DNA of 43,746 bases from Mizugakiibacter sediminis (lineage in GTDB: Bacteria > Pseudomonadota > Gammaproteobacteria > Xanthomonadales > Rhodanobacteraceae): positions 1 through 43,746 of the forward strand of contig NZ_DF970150.1 in the NCBI RefSeq assembly GCF_000953855.2, given 5' to 3'. The notes beneath the pieces are model-generated. The model worked only from the letters and a program-made list of their open reading frames with translations. It was not told the DNA's origin and made no database searches. Below are positions 15,706 through 23,421 of the stretch, piece after piece. How positions within the stretch are numbered: the stretch's first letter is position 1; the number at the start of each line of letters is the position of its first letter. A program made the translations under genes and the position numbers.

Positions 15706-15723
15706 ATATCGTTCCTTCCGGAT
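15706..15723 (-). promoter_or_regulatory. ahcY promoter motif shared with metK
   Basis: Minus-strand ATCCGGAAGGAACGATAT (18 nt) runs into TATACT, a good -10. The predicted start lies a few bases before the riboswitch. The metK copy (29160-29177) matches at 15 of 18 positions. Either a core promoter or the operator of a methionine-cycle regulator. Confidence 0.55.
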
Positions 15724-15791
15724 GAAGAGATAGATGGCCGCCCGGGCGCCGCCGGGCTTGCTAGCCTAGGCATCCCGACCCTGGAGCGCCC

Positions 15792-18497
15792 ATGGACGAG
15801 TCCCGCGACCCCGGCTTCCTGCCGCACGACGCGCCGCTGCGCGCCGACGTGCACCGCCTCGGTGCGATGGTCGGCGACATGCTCGCCGAGCAGATCGACC
15901 AGGCCTTCCTCGACGAGGTCGAAGCGGTGCGCCGCGCCGCGATCCGCCGCCGCGAGGCCGGCGAGCCGCCGGAGATACTGGCGACCCGCCTGCGCGATCT
16001 CGCCCCGCAGCACGCCACCGCGCTGACCCGCGCGTTCTCCGCCTACTTCCAGATGGTCAACATCGCCGAGCGCGTGCACCGCATCCGCCGCCGCCGCGAC
16101 TACCAGCGCGCCGGCGCGGCGCCTCAGCCGGACGGTCTGCACGACGTGCTGCTGCGCCTGCGCGAGGCCGGCGTCGGCCTCGACGAACTGCGCGCCTGGC
16201 TGCCGCGCATCGCCGTCGAGCCGGTGTTCACCGCGCATCCCACCGAGGCGGTGCGCCGCTCGCTGCTGGAGAAGGAGCAGGTGATGGTGCGCTGCCTGGT
16301 CGCCGACCTCGACGGCCAGCTGACACCCGGCGAGCGCGCCGTGCAGCTCGCGCACCTGCGCACCGCGCTGACCGCGAGCTGGCAGACCGCCGAGGCCTCG
16401 CCGGTGCGTCCGGACGTGCAGGACGAGATCGACCACCTCGGCTTCTATCTCGCCGACGTGCTGTACCGCGTGCTGCCGGTGTTCTACGAAACGCTGGAGA
16501 CCGCGCTGCGCGAGGTCTACGGCGACGGCCTCGAGCTGCCGGTGCTGCTGCGCTTCGGCTCGTGGGTGGGCGGCGACATGGACGGCAATCCCAACGTCGA
16601 TGCCGGCACCATCGCCGCCACGCTGCGCGCGCAACGCGCGCTGGTGCTGGAGCGCTACGCCGCCGACCTCGCCGCGCTGGGGCGGCTGCTCAGCCAGTCG
16701 CGCGGGCGCGCCGAGGTCGACGCGGCGATCGACGCCCGCATCGCCGACTACCGCGCGCGCCTGCCGGAAGCGTTCGAGGCGATCCGCCCGCGCCATCGCG
16801 ACATGCCCTACCGCGTGCTGCTGGCGCTGATGCAGGCGCGGCTGCGCGCCACCGCCGCCGGCGAGCTGCGCGGCTACGCGTGCGCCGACGATTTCGTCGC
16901 CGACCTCGCGCTGATCGCCGCCAGCCTGCGCGCGCACAAGGGTGTGCACGCCGGCTGGTTCGGCGTGCGCAGGCTGCTGTGGCGCGCGCGCACCTTCGGT
17001 TTCCATCTCGCCTGCCTGGACGTGCGCCAGGACGCGCGCGTGCACGCCCAGGCGCTGGCCGTGGCGCTGGACGATGCCGACTGGGAGATGCGCGACGCCG
17101 CGGAACAGGCGCACCGGCTGGCGCCGTTCGCCGCCGGCGCAGCGACGCTGCCGGCGGCGCAGGACGCGGTCGGCGCGCGGCTCGACGCGGTGTTCACTAC
17201 GCTCGGCGAAGCGCGCGCCGCGCACGGCGACGCGGGGCAGGGGCTGTACATCATCAGCATGGCGCACAGCGCCGCCGACGTGCTGGCGGTGCTGGCGCTG
17301 GCGCGCCGCGCCGGCCTCGGCGCCGGCGGCGCGGTGCCGCTGGACGTGGCGCCGCTGCTGGAGACCATCGACGACCTCGAGCGCGGCCCGGCGATCCTCG
17401 GCGCGCTGCTGGCCGATCCGGTCTACCGCGCGCACCTCGCCGCGCGCGGCGACGTGCAGACGGTGATGCTCGGCTACTCCGACAGCGGCAAGGACGGCGG
17501 CATCGTCGCCTCGCGCTGGGCGTTGCAGCGCGCGCAGGTGGAATTGCTGGAGGTGGCGCGCGCCGCCGGCGTGCGGCTGGCGTTCTTCCACGGCCGCGGC
17601 GGCTCGATCAGCCGGGGCGGCGGCAAGACATCGCGCGCCGTGCTGGCCTCGCCGCGCGGCAGCGTCGGCGGCCGGCTGCGCGTGACCGAACAGGGCGAGG
17701 TGATCCACCGCAAGTACGGCATCCGCGCGCTGGCGCTGCGCACGCTGGAGCAGACCGTCGGCGCGGTGTTGCTGGCGAGCCTGCGCCCGCGCGCAGCGGA
17801 CGCGCGCGAGGGCGGCTGGCGCGAGGCGATGCGCGTCGCCGCCGGGGCCGGCCGCGAAGCCTACCGCGCGCTGCTGGAGGACGACGGCTTCGTCGCCTAC
17901 TTCCGTGCCGCCACGCCGATCGACGTGATCGAGCGCATGACGCTGGGCTCGCGCCCGCCGCGTCGCGGCGCCGCCGACGGCGGCATCGACAGCCTGCGCG
18001 CGATCCCGTGGGTGTTCGCCTGGACGCAGAACCGCGCCGGCCTGACCGGCTGGTACGGCGTCGGCCGCGCGCTCGAGCGCGCCGCCGCCGCGGTCGGCGA
18101 GGCGCGGCTGCAGGAGATGGCGCGCGCCTGGCCGTTCTTCCGCACGCTGCTGGACGACGTCGAGATGATGCTGGCGAAGAGCGACCTCGCCATCGCCGAG
18201 CGCTTCTCGCAGCTGGCCGGCGACCTGCACGCGCGCTTCTTCCCGCGCATTGCCGAGGAGTTCGCCCGCACCGTCGACTGGATCGCGCGCCTGAAGGGCA
18301 CGCGCACGTTGCTGGCCGAGGACCCGCGCCTCGCGTTGTCGATCCGCCTGCGCAATCCCTACGTCGATCCGATGAGCCTGATCCAGGCCGACCTGCTGGC
18401 GCGCTGGCGCGCCACGCAGCGCCGGGACGAGGCGCTGTTCGCCGCGCTGGTCGCCACCGTCAACGGCATTGCGCAAGGTCTGCAGAACACCGGTTGA
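15792..18497 (+). CDS. ppc: Phosphoenolpyruvate carboxylase
   Basis: 901 residues, full length for bacterial Ppc. Catalytic His149 lies in [18 protein letters not shown]. Further landmarks are [14 protein letters not shown], the HCO3/PEP site [33 protein letters not shown], and the C-terminal [17 protein letters not shown] ending in the invariant QNTG. It makes oxaloacetate from PEP and bicarbonate, replenishing the TCA cycle. It is transcribed divergently from ahcY, with GGAG before the ATG. Confidence 0.97.
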   Translation: MDESRDPGFLPHDAPLRADVHRLGAMVGDMLAEQIDQAFLDEVEAVRRAAIRRREAGEPPEILATRLRDLAPQHATALTRAFSAYFQMVNIAERVHRIRRRRDYQRAGAAPQPDGLHDVLLRLREAGVGLDELRAWLPRIAVEPVFTAHPTEAVRRSLLEKEQVMVRCLVADLDGQLTPGERAVQLAHLRTALTASWQTAEASPVRPDVQDEIDHLGFYLADVLYRVLPVFYETLETALREVYGDGLELPVLLRFGSWVGGDMDGNPNVDAGTIAATLRAQRALVLERYAADLAALGRLLSQSRGRAEVDAAIDARIADYRARLPEAFEAIRPRHRDMPYRVLLALMQARLRATAAGELRGYACADDFVADLALIAASLRAHKGVHAGWFGVRRLLWRARTFGFHLACLDVRQDARVHAQALAVALDDADWEMRDAAEQAHRLAPFAAGAATLPAAQDAVGARLDAVFTTLGEARAAHGDAGQGLYIISMAHSAADVLAVLALARRAGLGAGGAVPLDVAPLLETIDDLERGPAILGALLADPVYRAHLAARGDVQTVMLGYSDSGKDGGIVASRWALQRAQVELLEVARAAGVRLAFFHGRGGSISRGGGKTSRAVLASPRGSVGGRLRVTEQGEVIHRKYGIRALALRTLEQTVGAVLLASLRPRAADAREGGWREAMRVAAGAGREAYRALLEDDGFVAYFRAATPIDVIERMTLGSRPPRRGAADGGIDSLRAIPWVFAWTQNRAGLTGWYGVGRALERAAAAVGEARLQEMARAWPFFRTLLDDVEMMLAKSDLAIAERFSQLAGDLHARFFPRIAEEFARTVDWIARLKGTRTLLAEDPRLALSIRLRNPYVDPMSLIQADLLARWRATQRRDEALFAALVATVNGIAQGLQNTG

Positions 18498-18528
18498 GGT
18501 GCCCGCATCGCCGCGCGCTTCTCGTCTC

Positions 18529-18564
18529 CCTCTGCCCCGCGGGAGAGGCTGGGGCGAGGGGGCG
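18529..18564. repeat. Intergenic palindromic GC-rich repeat
   Basis: CCTCTGCCCCGCGGGAGAGG (18529-18548) folds into a hairpin and is followed by CTGGGGCGAGGGGG. This resembles the dispersed CCCTCTCCCGCGGGAGAGGG elements of xanthomonad intergenic regions. It sits in the 185-nt gap between convergent ppc and uup and could also act as a bidirectional terminator. Confidence 0.45.
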
Positions 18565-18682
18565 TCCGCAGGACGGCCGTCTCTTCGCGGCAAGCCCGAA
18601 GCGCATGCCGCGGTCGTCTGCACGCAGGCTCCTGCAAAACACGCTTGGCGGGGGCGTGCGTACAGGCGACTTCGCCCGCGGC

Positions 18683-20596
18683 TCAGGCCTCGAGTTCTTC
18701 CCAGCGCCGATAGCAGGCGTCCAGTTCCGCCTGCAGCGCGGCCAGCGCCTCGTTGGCGGCGACGATCGCCGAGGCGTCCTGGCGGAAGAACGCGGGATCG
18801 TGCATTGCCGCGCTGCGCGCGGCGAGCTCCGTTTCCAGCGCCTCGATGCGCACCGGCAACTGTTCCAGCTCGCGCGCGTCCTTGTAGCTCAGCTTGCGGC
18901 GCGCGGGCGCGGAAACCGCGGCGGGTGCGGCCGACGCGACCGTCCCTCTCTCGCCGTCATTGCGGCGAACGCCGGCATCCGGCGCCTTCGCGGACGGCGA
19001 TTCGCGAACCGGCGTCGCCGCCGCCGGCCGCTGCCGCAGCCAGTCGCTGTAGCCGCCGACGTATTCGCCGACCTGGCCGTCGCCCTCCAGCGCCAGCGTG
19101 CCGGTCGCCACGTTGTCGAGGAACTCGCGGTCGTGCGAGACCAGCAGCAGCGTGCCGCGATAGGCGCCGAGCAGTTCCTCCAGCAGTTCCAGCGTCTCCA
19201 CGTCGAGGTCGTTGGTCGGCTCGTCCATCACCAGCAGGTTGGACGGCCTGGCGAACAGCCGCGCCAGCAGCAGGCGGTTGCGCTCGCCGCCGGACAGGCG
19301 CGTGATCGGCGCGCGCGCGCGTTCCGGCGTGAACAGGAAATCCTGCAGGTAGCCCATGATGTGCTTGCGCTGGCCGTCCAGCTCGATGTACTCGCGGCCC
19401 TCGGCGACGTTGTCCAGCGCGCTGCGCGTGTCGTCGAGCTGCGCGCGGTGCTGGTCGAAGTAGGCGATCTCCAGCCCCGTGCCGAGCTTCACCTCGCCCG
19501 TTTGCGGCGCCAGTTCGCCCAGCAGCAGCCGCAGCAGCGTGGTCTTGCCGGCGCCGTTCGGGCCGATGATGCCGATGCGGTCGCCGCGCAGGATGGTGGT
19601 GGAGAAATTCCGCACCAGCGTGCGCCCGCCCACCGCGTAAGTCACGTCGCGCGCTTCGATCACCTTGCGGCCGGAGGCCTGCGCGTCGGCCAGCGTCATG
19701 CGCGCGGTGCCTTCCTGCTCGCGGCGCGCGGCGCGCTCGCGGCGCAGCGCTTCCAGCGCGCGCACGCGGCCCTCGTTGCGCGTGCGCCGCGCCTTGATGC
19801 CCTGGCGGATCCACACCTCTTCCTGCGCCAGCTTCTTGTCGAACAGCGCGTTGGCCTGCGCCTCGGCGTGCGCCCGCTCCTCGCGCCGGCGCAGGTAGTT
19901 GGCGTAGTCGCCGGGCCAACTGGTCAGCGCGCCGCGGTCGATCTCGACGATGCGCGTGGCGAGCTGGCGCAGGAAGCGGCGGTCGTGGGTGACGAACACC
20001 AGGCTGCCCTCGTACTGGCGCAGGAATTCCTGCAGCCAGTCGATCGCCTCGATGTCGAGATGGTTGGTCGGCTCGTCCAGCAGCAGCAGGTCGGGCGCGC
20101 ACGCCAGCGCCTGCGCCAGCAGCACGCGGCGCTTCATGCCGCCGGACAGCTTCGCGAAATCGGCGTCGCCGTCCAGCTCGAGGCGCGCCAGCACCTGCGT
20201 CACGCTCCGGTCGAGATCCCAGCCGTGGCCGGCCTCGATGCGCGCCTGCGTCGCGGCCATCGCCGCGGTGTCGCCGTGCGCGATCGCGCGGTGGTAGGCG
20301 GCGAGCAGCGCGCCGGCGTCGCCGAGGCCGGCCGCGACCACCTCGAACACGCTGCCGGCGACGTCGTGCGGCACCTCCTGCGCCAGCCGCGCGATGCGCA
20401 CGCCCGCGCCGACGCGGCGCTCGCCGTCGTCCGGCGCGATCTCGCCGGCGAGCAGGCGCAGCAGCGTCGACTTGCCGGCGCCGTTGCGGCCGACCACGCA
20501 GACGCGCTCGTTCGGCTCGATCGTCAGATCGACGCCGTCGAGCAGCGGCGGACCGCCGACGCCGAGGTCGACGTTGAGGAGCTGGATCAGGGGCAT
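18683..20596 (-). CDS. uup: ABC-F ATPase, Uup type
   Basis: 637 residues with two ABC domains and no membrane segment. Domain 1 has GRNGAGKSTLLRLLAGE and LSGGMKRRVLLAQAL; domain 2 has GPNGAGKTTLLRLLLGE and LSGGERNRLLLARLFARPSNLLVMDEPTNDLDVETLELLEELL. A basic linker joins them. A C-terminal coiled coil (RKLSYKDARELEQLPVRIEALETELAARSAAM) is the DNA-binding tail typical of Uup. ABC-F proteins act on ribosomes; Uup also affects precise excision and replication-fork stability. It is the last core gene before the defence island. Confidence 0.92.
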   Translation of the reverse strand: MPLIQLLNVDLGVGGPPLLDGVDLTIEPNERVCVVGRNGAGKSTLLRLLAGEIAPDDGERRVGAGVRIARLAQEVPHDVAGSVFEVVAAGLGDAGALLAAYHRAIAHGDTAAMAATQARIEAGHGWDLDRSVTQVLARLELDGDADFAKLSGGMKRRVLLAQALACAPDLLLLDEPTNHLDIEAIDWLQEFLRQYEGSLVFVTHDRRFLRQLATRIVEIDRGALTSWPGDYANYLRRREERAHAEAQANALFDKKLAQEEVWIRQGIKARRTRNEGRVRALEALRRERAARREQEGTARMTLADAQASGRKVIEARDVTYAVGGRTLVRNFSTTILRGDRIGIIGPNGAGKTTLLRLLLGELAPQTGEVKLGTGLEIAYFDQHRAQLDDTRSALDNVAEGREYIELDGQRKHIMGYLQDFLFTPERARAPITRLSGGERNRLLLARLFARPSNLLVMDEPTNDLDVETLELLEELLGAYRGTLLLVSHDREFLDNVATGTLALEGDGQVGEYVGGYSDWLRQRPAAATPVRESPSAKAPDAGVRRNDGERGTVASAAPAAVSAPARRKLSYKDARELEQLPVRIEALETELAARSAAMHDPAFFRQDASAIVAANEALAALQAELDACYRRWEELEA

Positions 20597-20618
20597 CCGG
20601 CCATTCTAGCGGGCGAGG

Positions 20619-20693
20619 CTTTGAAAGCCCTTTTTCGGAAGGCGGGAAGGTTTTGAAAGATTCATTGCCAATTCTTTCAAAGCTGACTAGAGT
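20619..20693 (+). promoter_or_regulatory. Promoter and repeated operator-like boxes of the Fic-RM operon
   Basis: TTGCCA (20665-20670), a 17-nt spacer and TAGAGT (20688-20693) predict a start near 20700. Three copies of a CTTTGAAAG-type 9-mer occur: CTTTGAAAG (20619-20627), TTTTGAAAG (20651-20659) and its reverse complement CTTTCAAAG (20674-20682), the last within the promoter spacer. The layout suggests repression of the operon by a DNA-binding protein, possibly the Fic protein itself through its C-terminal helix-turn-helix. Confidence 0.6.
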
Positions 20694-20724
20694 CGGCACC
20701 CGGGCGACGGCCGCGTGGGGACAG

Positions 20725-21888
20725 ATGCTGGTGGATGCAGCGGACTTTCGATCAGCCGAAGCCGGTCGTTTGGTACGCACGCCACAGGGGGTGCTGGCTT
20801 TCGTGCCGGCACCGCTGCCGCCAGCGCTCTCTTTCGACCAAGCGCTGGTGCTGGCGCTGTCGCGTGCCGATACGGCGCTCAGCGAGCTTTCCGGCATCGG
20901 GCGGCAGTTGCCGAATCCGCATCTGCTCATCGCGCCCTATCTGCGCCGCGAGGCTGTGTTGTCCTCGCGCATCGAAGGCACCCAGGCCAGCATCAGCGAC
21001 CTGCTCGCCGACGAGGCGGGGCAGGCGCCGCAGGCGCCCGCGGACGACGTGCTGGAAGTGCGCAACTACGTGACCGCGCTGGAGTACGGTGTCGAACGCT
21101 TGCGGAGCCTGCCGCTCTCGCTGCGCCTCGTGCGCGAACTGCACGCCAAGCTGATGCACGGCGTGCGCGGGGAGCGCGCCACGCCCGGGGAGTTCCGCCG
21201 CAGCCAGAACTGGATCGGCCCGCCCGGCAGCACGCTGGCGACGGCCACTTACGTGCCGCCGCCGCCCGAAGAGATGAAGCAGGCGCTGGGCGAATGGGAG
21301 CGCTTCCTGCATCGCCGCGACGACCTGCCCGACCTGGTGCAGTGCGCGCTGATGCACGAGCACTTCGAGGCCATCCATCCCTTTCTCGACGGCAACGGCC
21401 GCGTCGGTCGCCTGCTGATCACGCTGTTCCTGATCGAACGCGAGCGGCTGAGCCAGCCGTTGCTGTACCTGTCCGAATACATCGAGCGCGAGCGCAGCGA
21501 CTACTACGCCTGTCTGCAGCGCATCCGCACGCATGGCGACTGGGCCGGCTGGCTGCACTATTTCCTCGCCGGCGTGCGCTGGAGCGCGCGGCGCGCGACA
21601 CGCCAGGCGCGCGACCTGATGGATCTGCGCGAGCGCATGCGGCGCAAGGTGGCGCAATCGCCCCGTGCGCTGGCGCTGGTGGACGAGCTGTTCGTCAACC
21701 CGCACATCAACGCGGCGCGGGTGAAAGCGTTGCTGCGCGTATCCGACCCCACCGCGCGCGCCGCGCTGGCCGACCTGGAAAAGGCCGGCTTGATCCACGA
21801 GACCAGCGGCCGGCAGTGGGGCCGACAGTACCTCGCGCGCGGCGTCCTGCGCGCCATCGAGAAGCCGGCCGAAGACGAACATGACTGA
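20725..21888 (+). CDS. Fic-domain AMP-transferase-like protein with C-terminal winged helix
   Basis: 387 residues from ATG 20725 (GGGGA upstream, downstream of the predicted transcription start); a TTG at 20653 would lie before the promoter. N-terminal AFVPAPLPP and the inhibitory helix SSRIEGTQASISDLL (S/T-x-x-x-E-G) mark a class II Fic protein. The catalytic loop is HEHFEAIHPFLDGNGRVGRLL, matching HPFx(D/E)GNGRxxR. The C-terminus (NPHINAARVKALLRVSDPTARAALADLEKAGLIHE) is a winged helix. Fic enzymes usually transfer AMP from ATP to protein Ser/Thr/Tyr. It heads the type III restriction-modification operon, 14 nt before mod, so a regulatory or accessory role is likely. Confidence 0.9.
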   Translation: MLVDAADFRSAEAGRLVRTPQGVLAFVPAPLPPALSFDQALVLALSRADTALSELSGIGRQLPNPHLLIAPYLRREAVLSSRIEGTQASISDLLADEAGQAPQAPADDVLEVRNYVTALEYGVERLRSLPLSLRLVRELHAKLMHGVRGERATPGEFRRSQNWIGPPGSTLATATYVPPPPEEMKQALGEWERFLHRRDDLPDLVQCALMHEHFEAIHPFLDGNGRVGRLLITLFLIERERLSQPLLYLSEYIERERSDYYACLQRIRTHGDWAGWLHYFLAGVRWSARRATRQARDLMDLRERMRRKVAQSPRALALVDELFVNPHINAARVKALLRVSDPTARAALADLEKAGLIHETSGRQWGRQYLARGVLRAIEKPAEDEHD

Positions 21889-21902
21889 CAGGAACACCCC
21901 GC

Positions 21903-23420
21903 ATGCCTGAACTGAACTGGCTGGGCGACGCCAAGGCGCGCAAGGCCGCCGCGCGCGTGCCGTACCGGCTGCTGGAGCCGGTGGCGCAGATCGGCGACCC
22001 GGCGGCGGAGAACCTGCTGGTGCAGGGCGACAACCTCGATGCGCTGAAGAGCCTGCTGCCGCTGTACGCCGGCCGCGTGAAGTGTGTCTTCATCGACCCG
22101 CCGTACAACACGAAAAGCGCGTTCGAGCATTACGACGACAACCTCGAACACAGCCAGTGGCTGTCGATGATGTATCCGCGCCTGGTGCTGCTGCGCGACC
22201 TGCTGGCCGAGGACGGCTCGATCTGGGTGACCATCGACGACAACGAGGCGCACTACCTCAAGGTGTTGATGGACGAGGTGTTCGGGCGAAGAAACTTCAT
22301 CGGCAACGTGGTCTGGCAGAAAAAATACACGATTTCAAATGACGCAACGCTCATCTCTGATACACACGATCACGTATTAATTTTTGCGAAGGCTAAGGAG
22401 CATGCGTCGTTCAACCTTCTGCCTAGAACTGAGAGGATGAATGCGAGGTTCCGTAATCCGGACAACCACCCCAAGGGGCCTTGGAAGGCAACACCTTTGC
22501 ATGCACGAAGTGGCACTAGCCGAGAGTCTTATCGGTTTCGCAATGGTGTCGTGTGGGAGCCGCCGGTTGGAACTTTTCGCCGATATTCTGATGCCACTAT
22601 GGCGAAACTTGAAGACGACAACGCCATCTGGTTTGGCAGGGATGGCCGCGCCACACCTGCACGGAAGACGTTTCTGTCAGAGTTGACTCGCTCGGGGACC
22701 GTTCCGAGTACCGTTTGGTTGCACGATGATGTAGGCAGTAATCATGAGGCACGCGACGAAGTTCGCCGCTTGAATCCTAATGATCCATTTACCTCGCCAA
22801 AACCAGAGCGGCTTTTGCACAGAATCATTCACATCGCCACCAATCCCGGCGACCTCGTCCTCGACAGCTTCCTCGGCTCCGGCACCACCGCCGCCGTTGC
22901 GCACAAGATGGGCCGGCGCTGGATCGGCATCGAGATGGGCGAGCATGCGCGCACGCACTGCCTGCCGCGCCTGACCAAGGTGGTCGAAGGGGAGCAGGGC
23001 GGCATCTCGCAGGCGGTCGGCTGGCAGGGCGGCGGCGGCTTCCGCTTCGCGCGCCTCGGCGAGCCGGTGTTCGATGCCGACGGCCGCATCAACCCGGCCG
23101 TGCGTTTCGCGCCGCTGGCGGCGTACCTGTGGTTCGCCGAGACGCGCGAGCCGCACGCCAGCGGCATGTTCGACTCGCCGCTGCTCGGCGTGCATGGCGA
23201 TACCGCGATCGCGCTGCTCTACAACGGCATCCTCGGCGACCGCCGGCCGCAGGGCGGCAACGTGCTGACGCGCGCGGTGTGGGACGGCCTGCGTGCGCTG
23301 CGGCCCGATCACGCCGGGCCGTGGATCGTCTACGGCGAGGCCTGCCGGCTCGCTCCGGCCACGCTGAAGCGCTGCGGCATCGCGTTCAAGCAGATTCCCT
23401 ACGACATCCGGGTGCGCTGA
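21903..23420 (+). CDS. mod: Type III DNA methyltransferase (Mod), beta class
   Basis: 505 residues. Motif IV is DPPY (65-68, FIDPPYNTKSAFEHYDD) and the SAM-binding motif I is DSFLGSGTTAAVAHKMGRRWIGIEMG near residue 320. DPPY before FxGxG defines beta-class N6-adenine methyltransferases such as type III Mod. The segment between them (about residues 136-309, 22310-22830) is the target-recognition region and is visibly AT-richer than the flanks (for example TTAATTTTTGCGAAGG), which points to exchange of the recognition domain. It is coupled to res with 1 nt between stop and start. Confidence 0.93.
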   Translation: MPELNWLGDAKARKAAARVPYRLLEPVAQIGDPAAENLLVQGDNLDALKSLLPLYAGRVKCVFIDPPYNTKSAFEHYDDNLEHSQWLSMMYPRLVLLRDLLAEDGSIWVTIDDNEAHYLKVLMDEVFGRRNFIGNVVWQKKYTISNDATLISDTHDHVLIFAKAKEHASFNLLPRTERMNARFRNPDNHPKGPWKATPLHARSGTSRESYRFRNGVVWEPPVGTFRRYSDATMAKLEDDNAIWFGRDGRATPARKTFLSELTRSGTVPSTVWLHDDVGSNHEARDEVRRLNPNDPFTSPKPERLLHRIIHIATNPGDLVLDSFLGSGTTAAVAHKMGRRWIGIEMGEHARTHCLPRLTKVVEGEQGGISQAVGWQGGGGFRFARLGEPVFDADGRINPAVRFAPLAAYLWFAETREPHASGMFDSPLLGVHGDTAIALLYNGILGDRRPQGGNVLTRAVWDGLRALRPDHAGPWIVYGEACRLAPATLKRCGIAFKQIPYDIRVR

Positions 23421-23421
23421 C

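Noticed and set aside
14151..18623. A minus-strand open frame of 1,490 codons across ppc and ahcY
   Set aside because: Composition typical of an antisense frame; ahcY and ppc explain the DNA.
16562..20656. A plus-strand open frame of 1,364 codons running through ppc and antisense to uup
   Set aside because: It is Arg/Ala/Gly-rich with no domain; real genes with full motifs occupy the other frames. High GC makes stop codons rare in shadow frames.
20653..20724. TTG start giving a longer Fic protein
   Set aside because: It lies upstream of and overlaps the predicted promoter, and the added residues have no counterpart in the family; ATG 20725 has a good SD.
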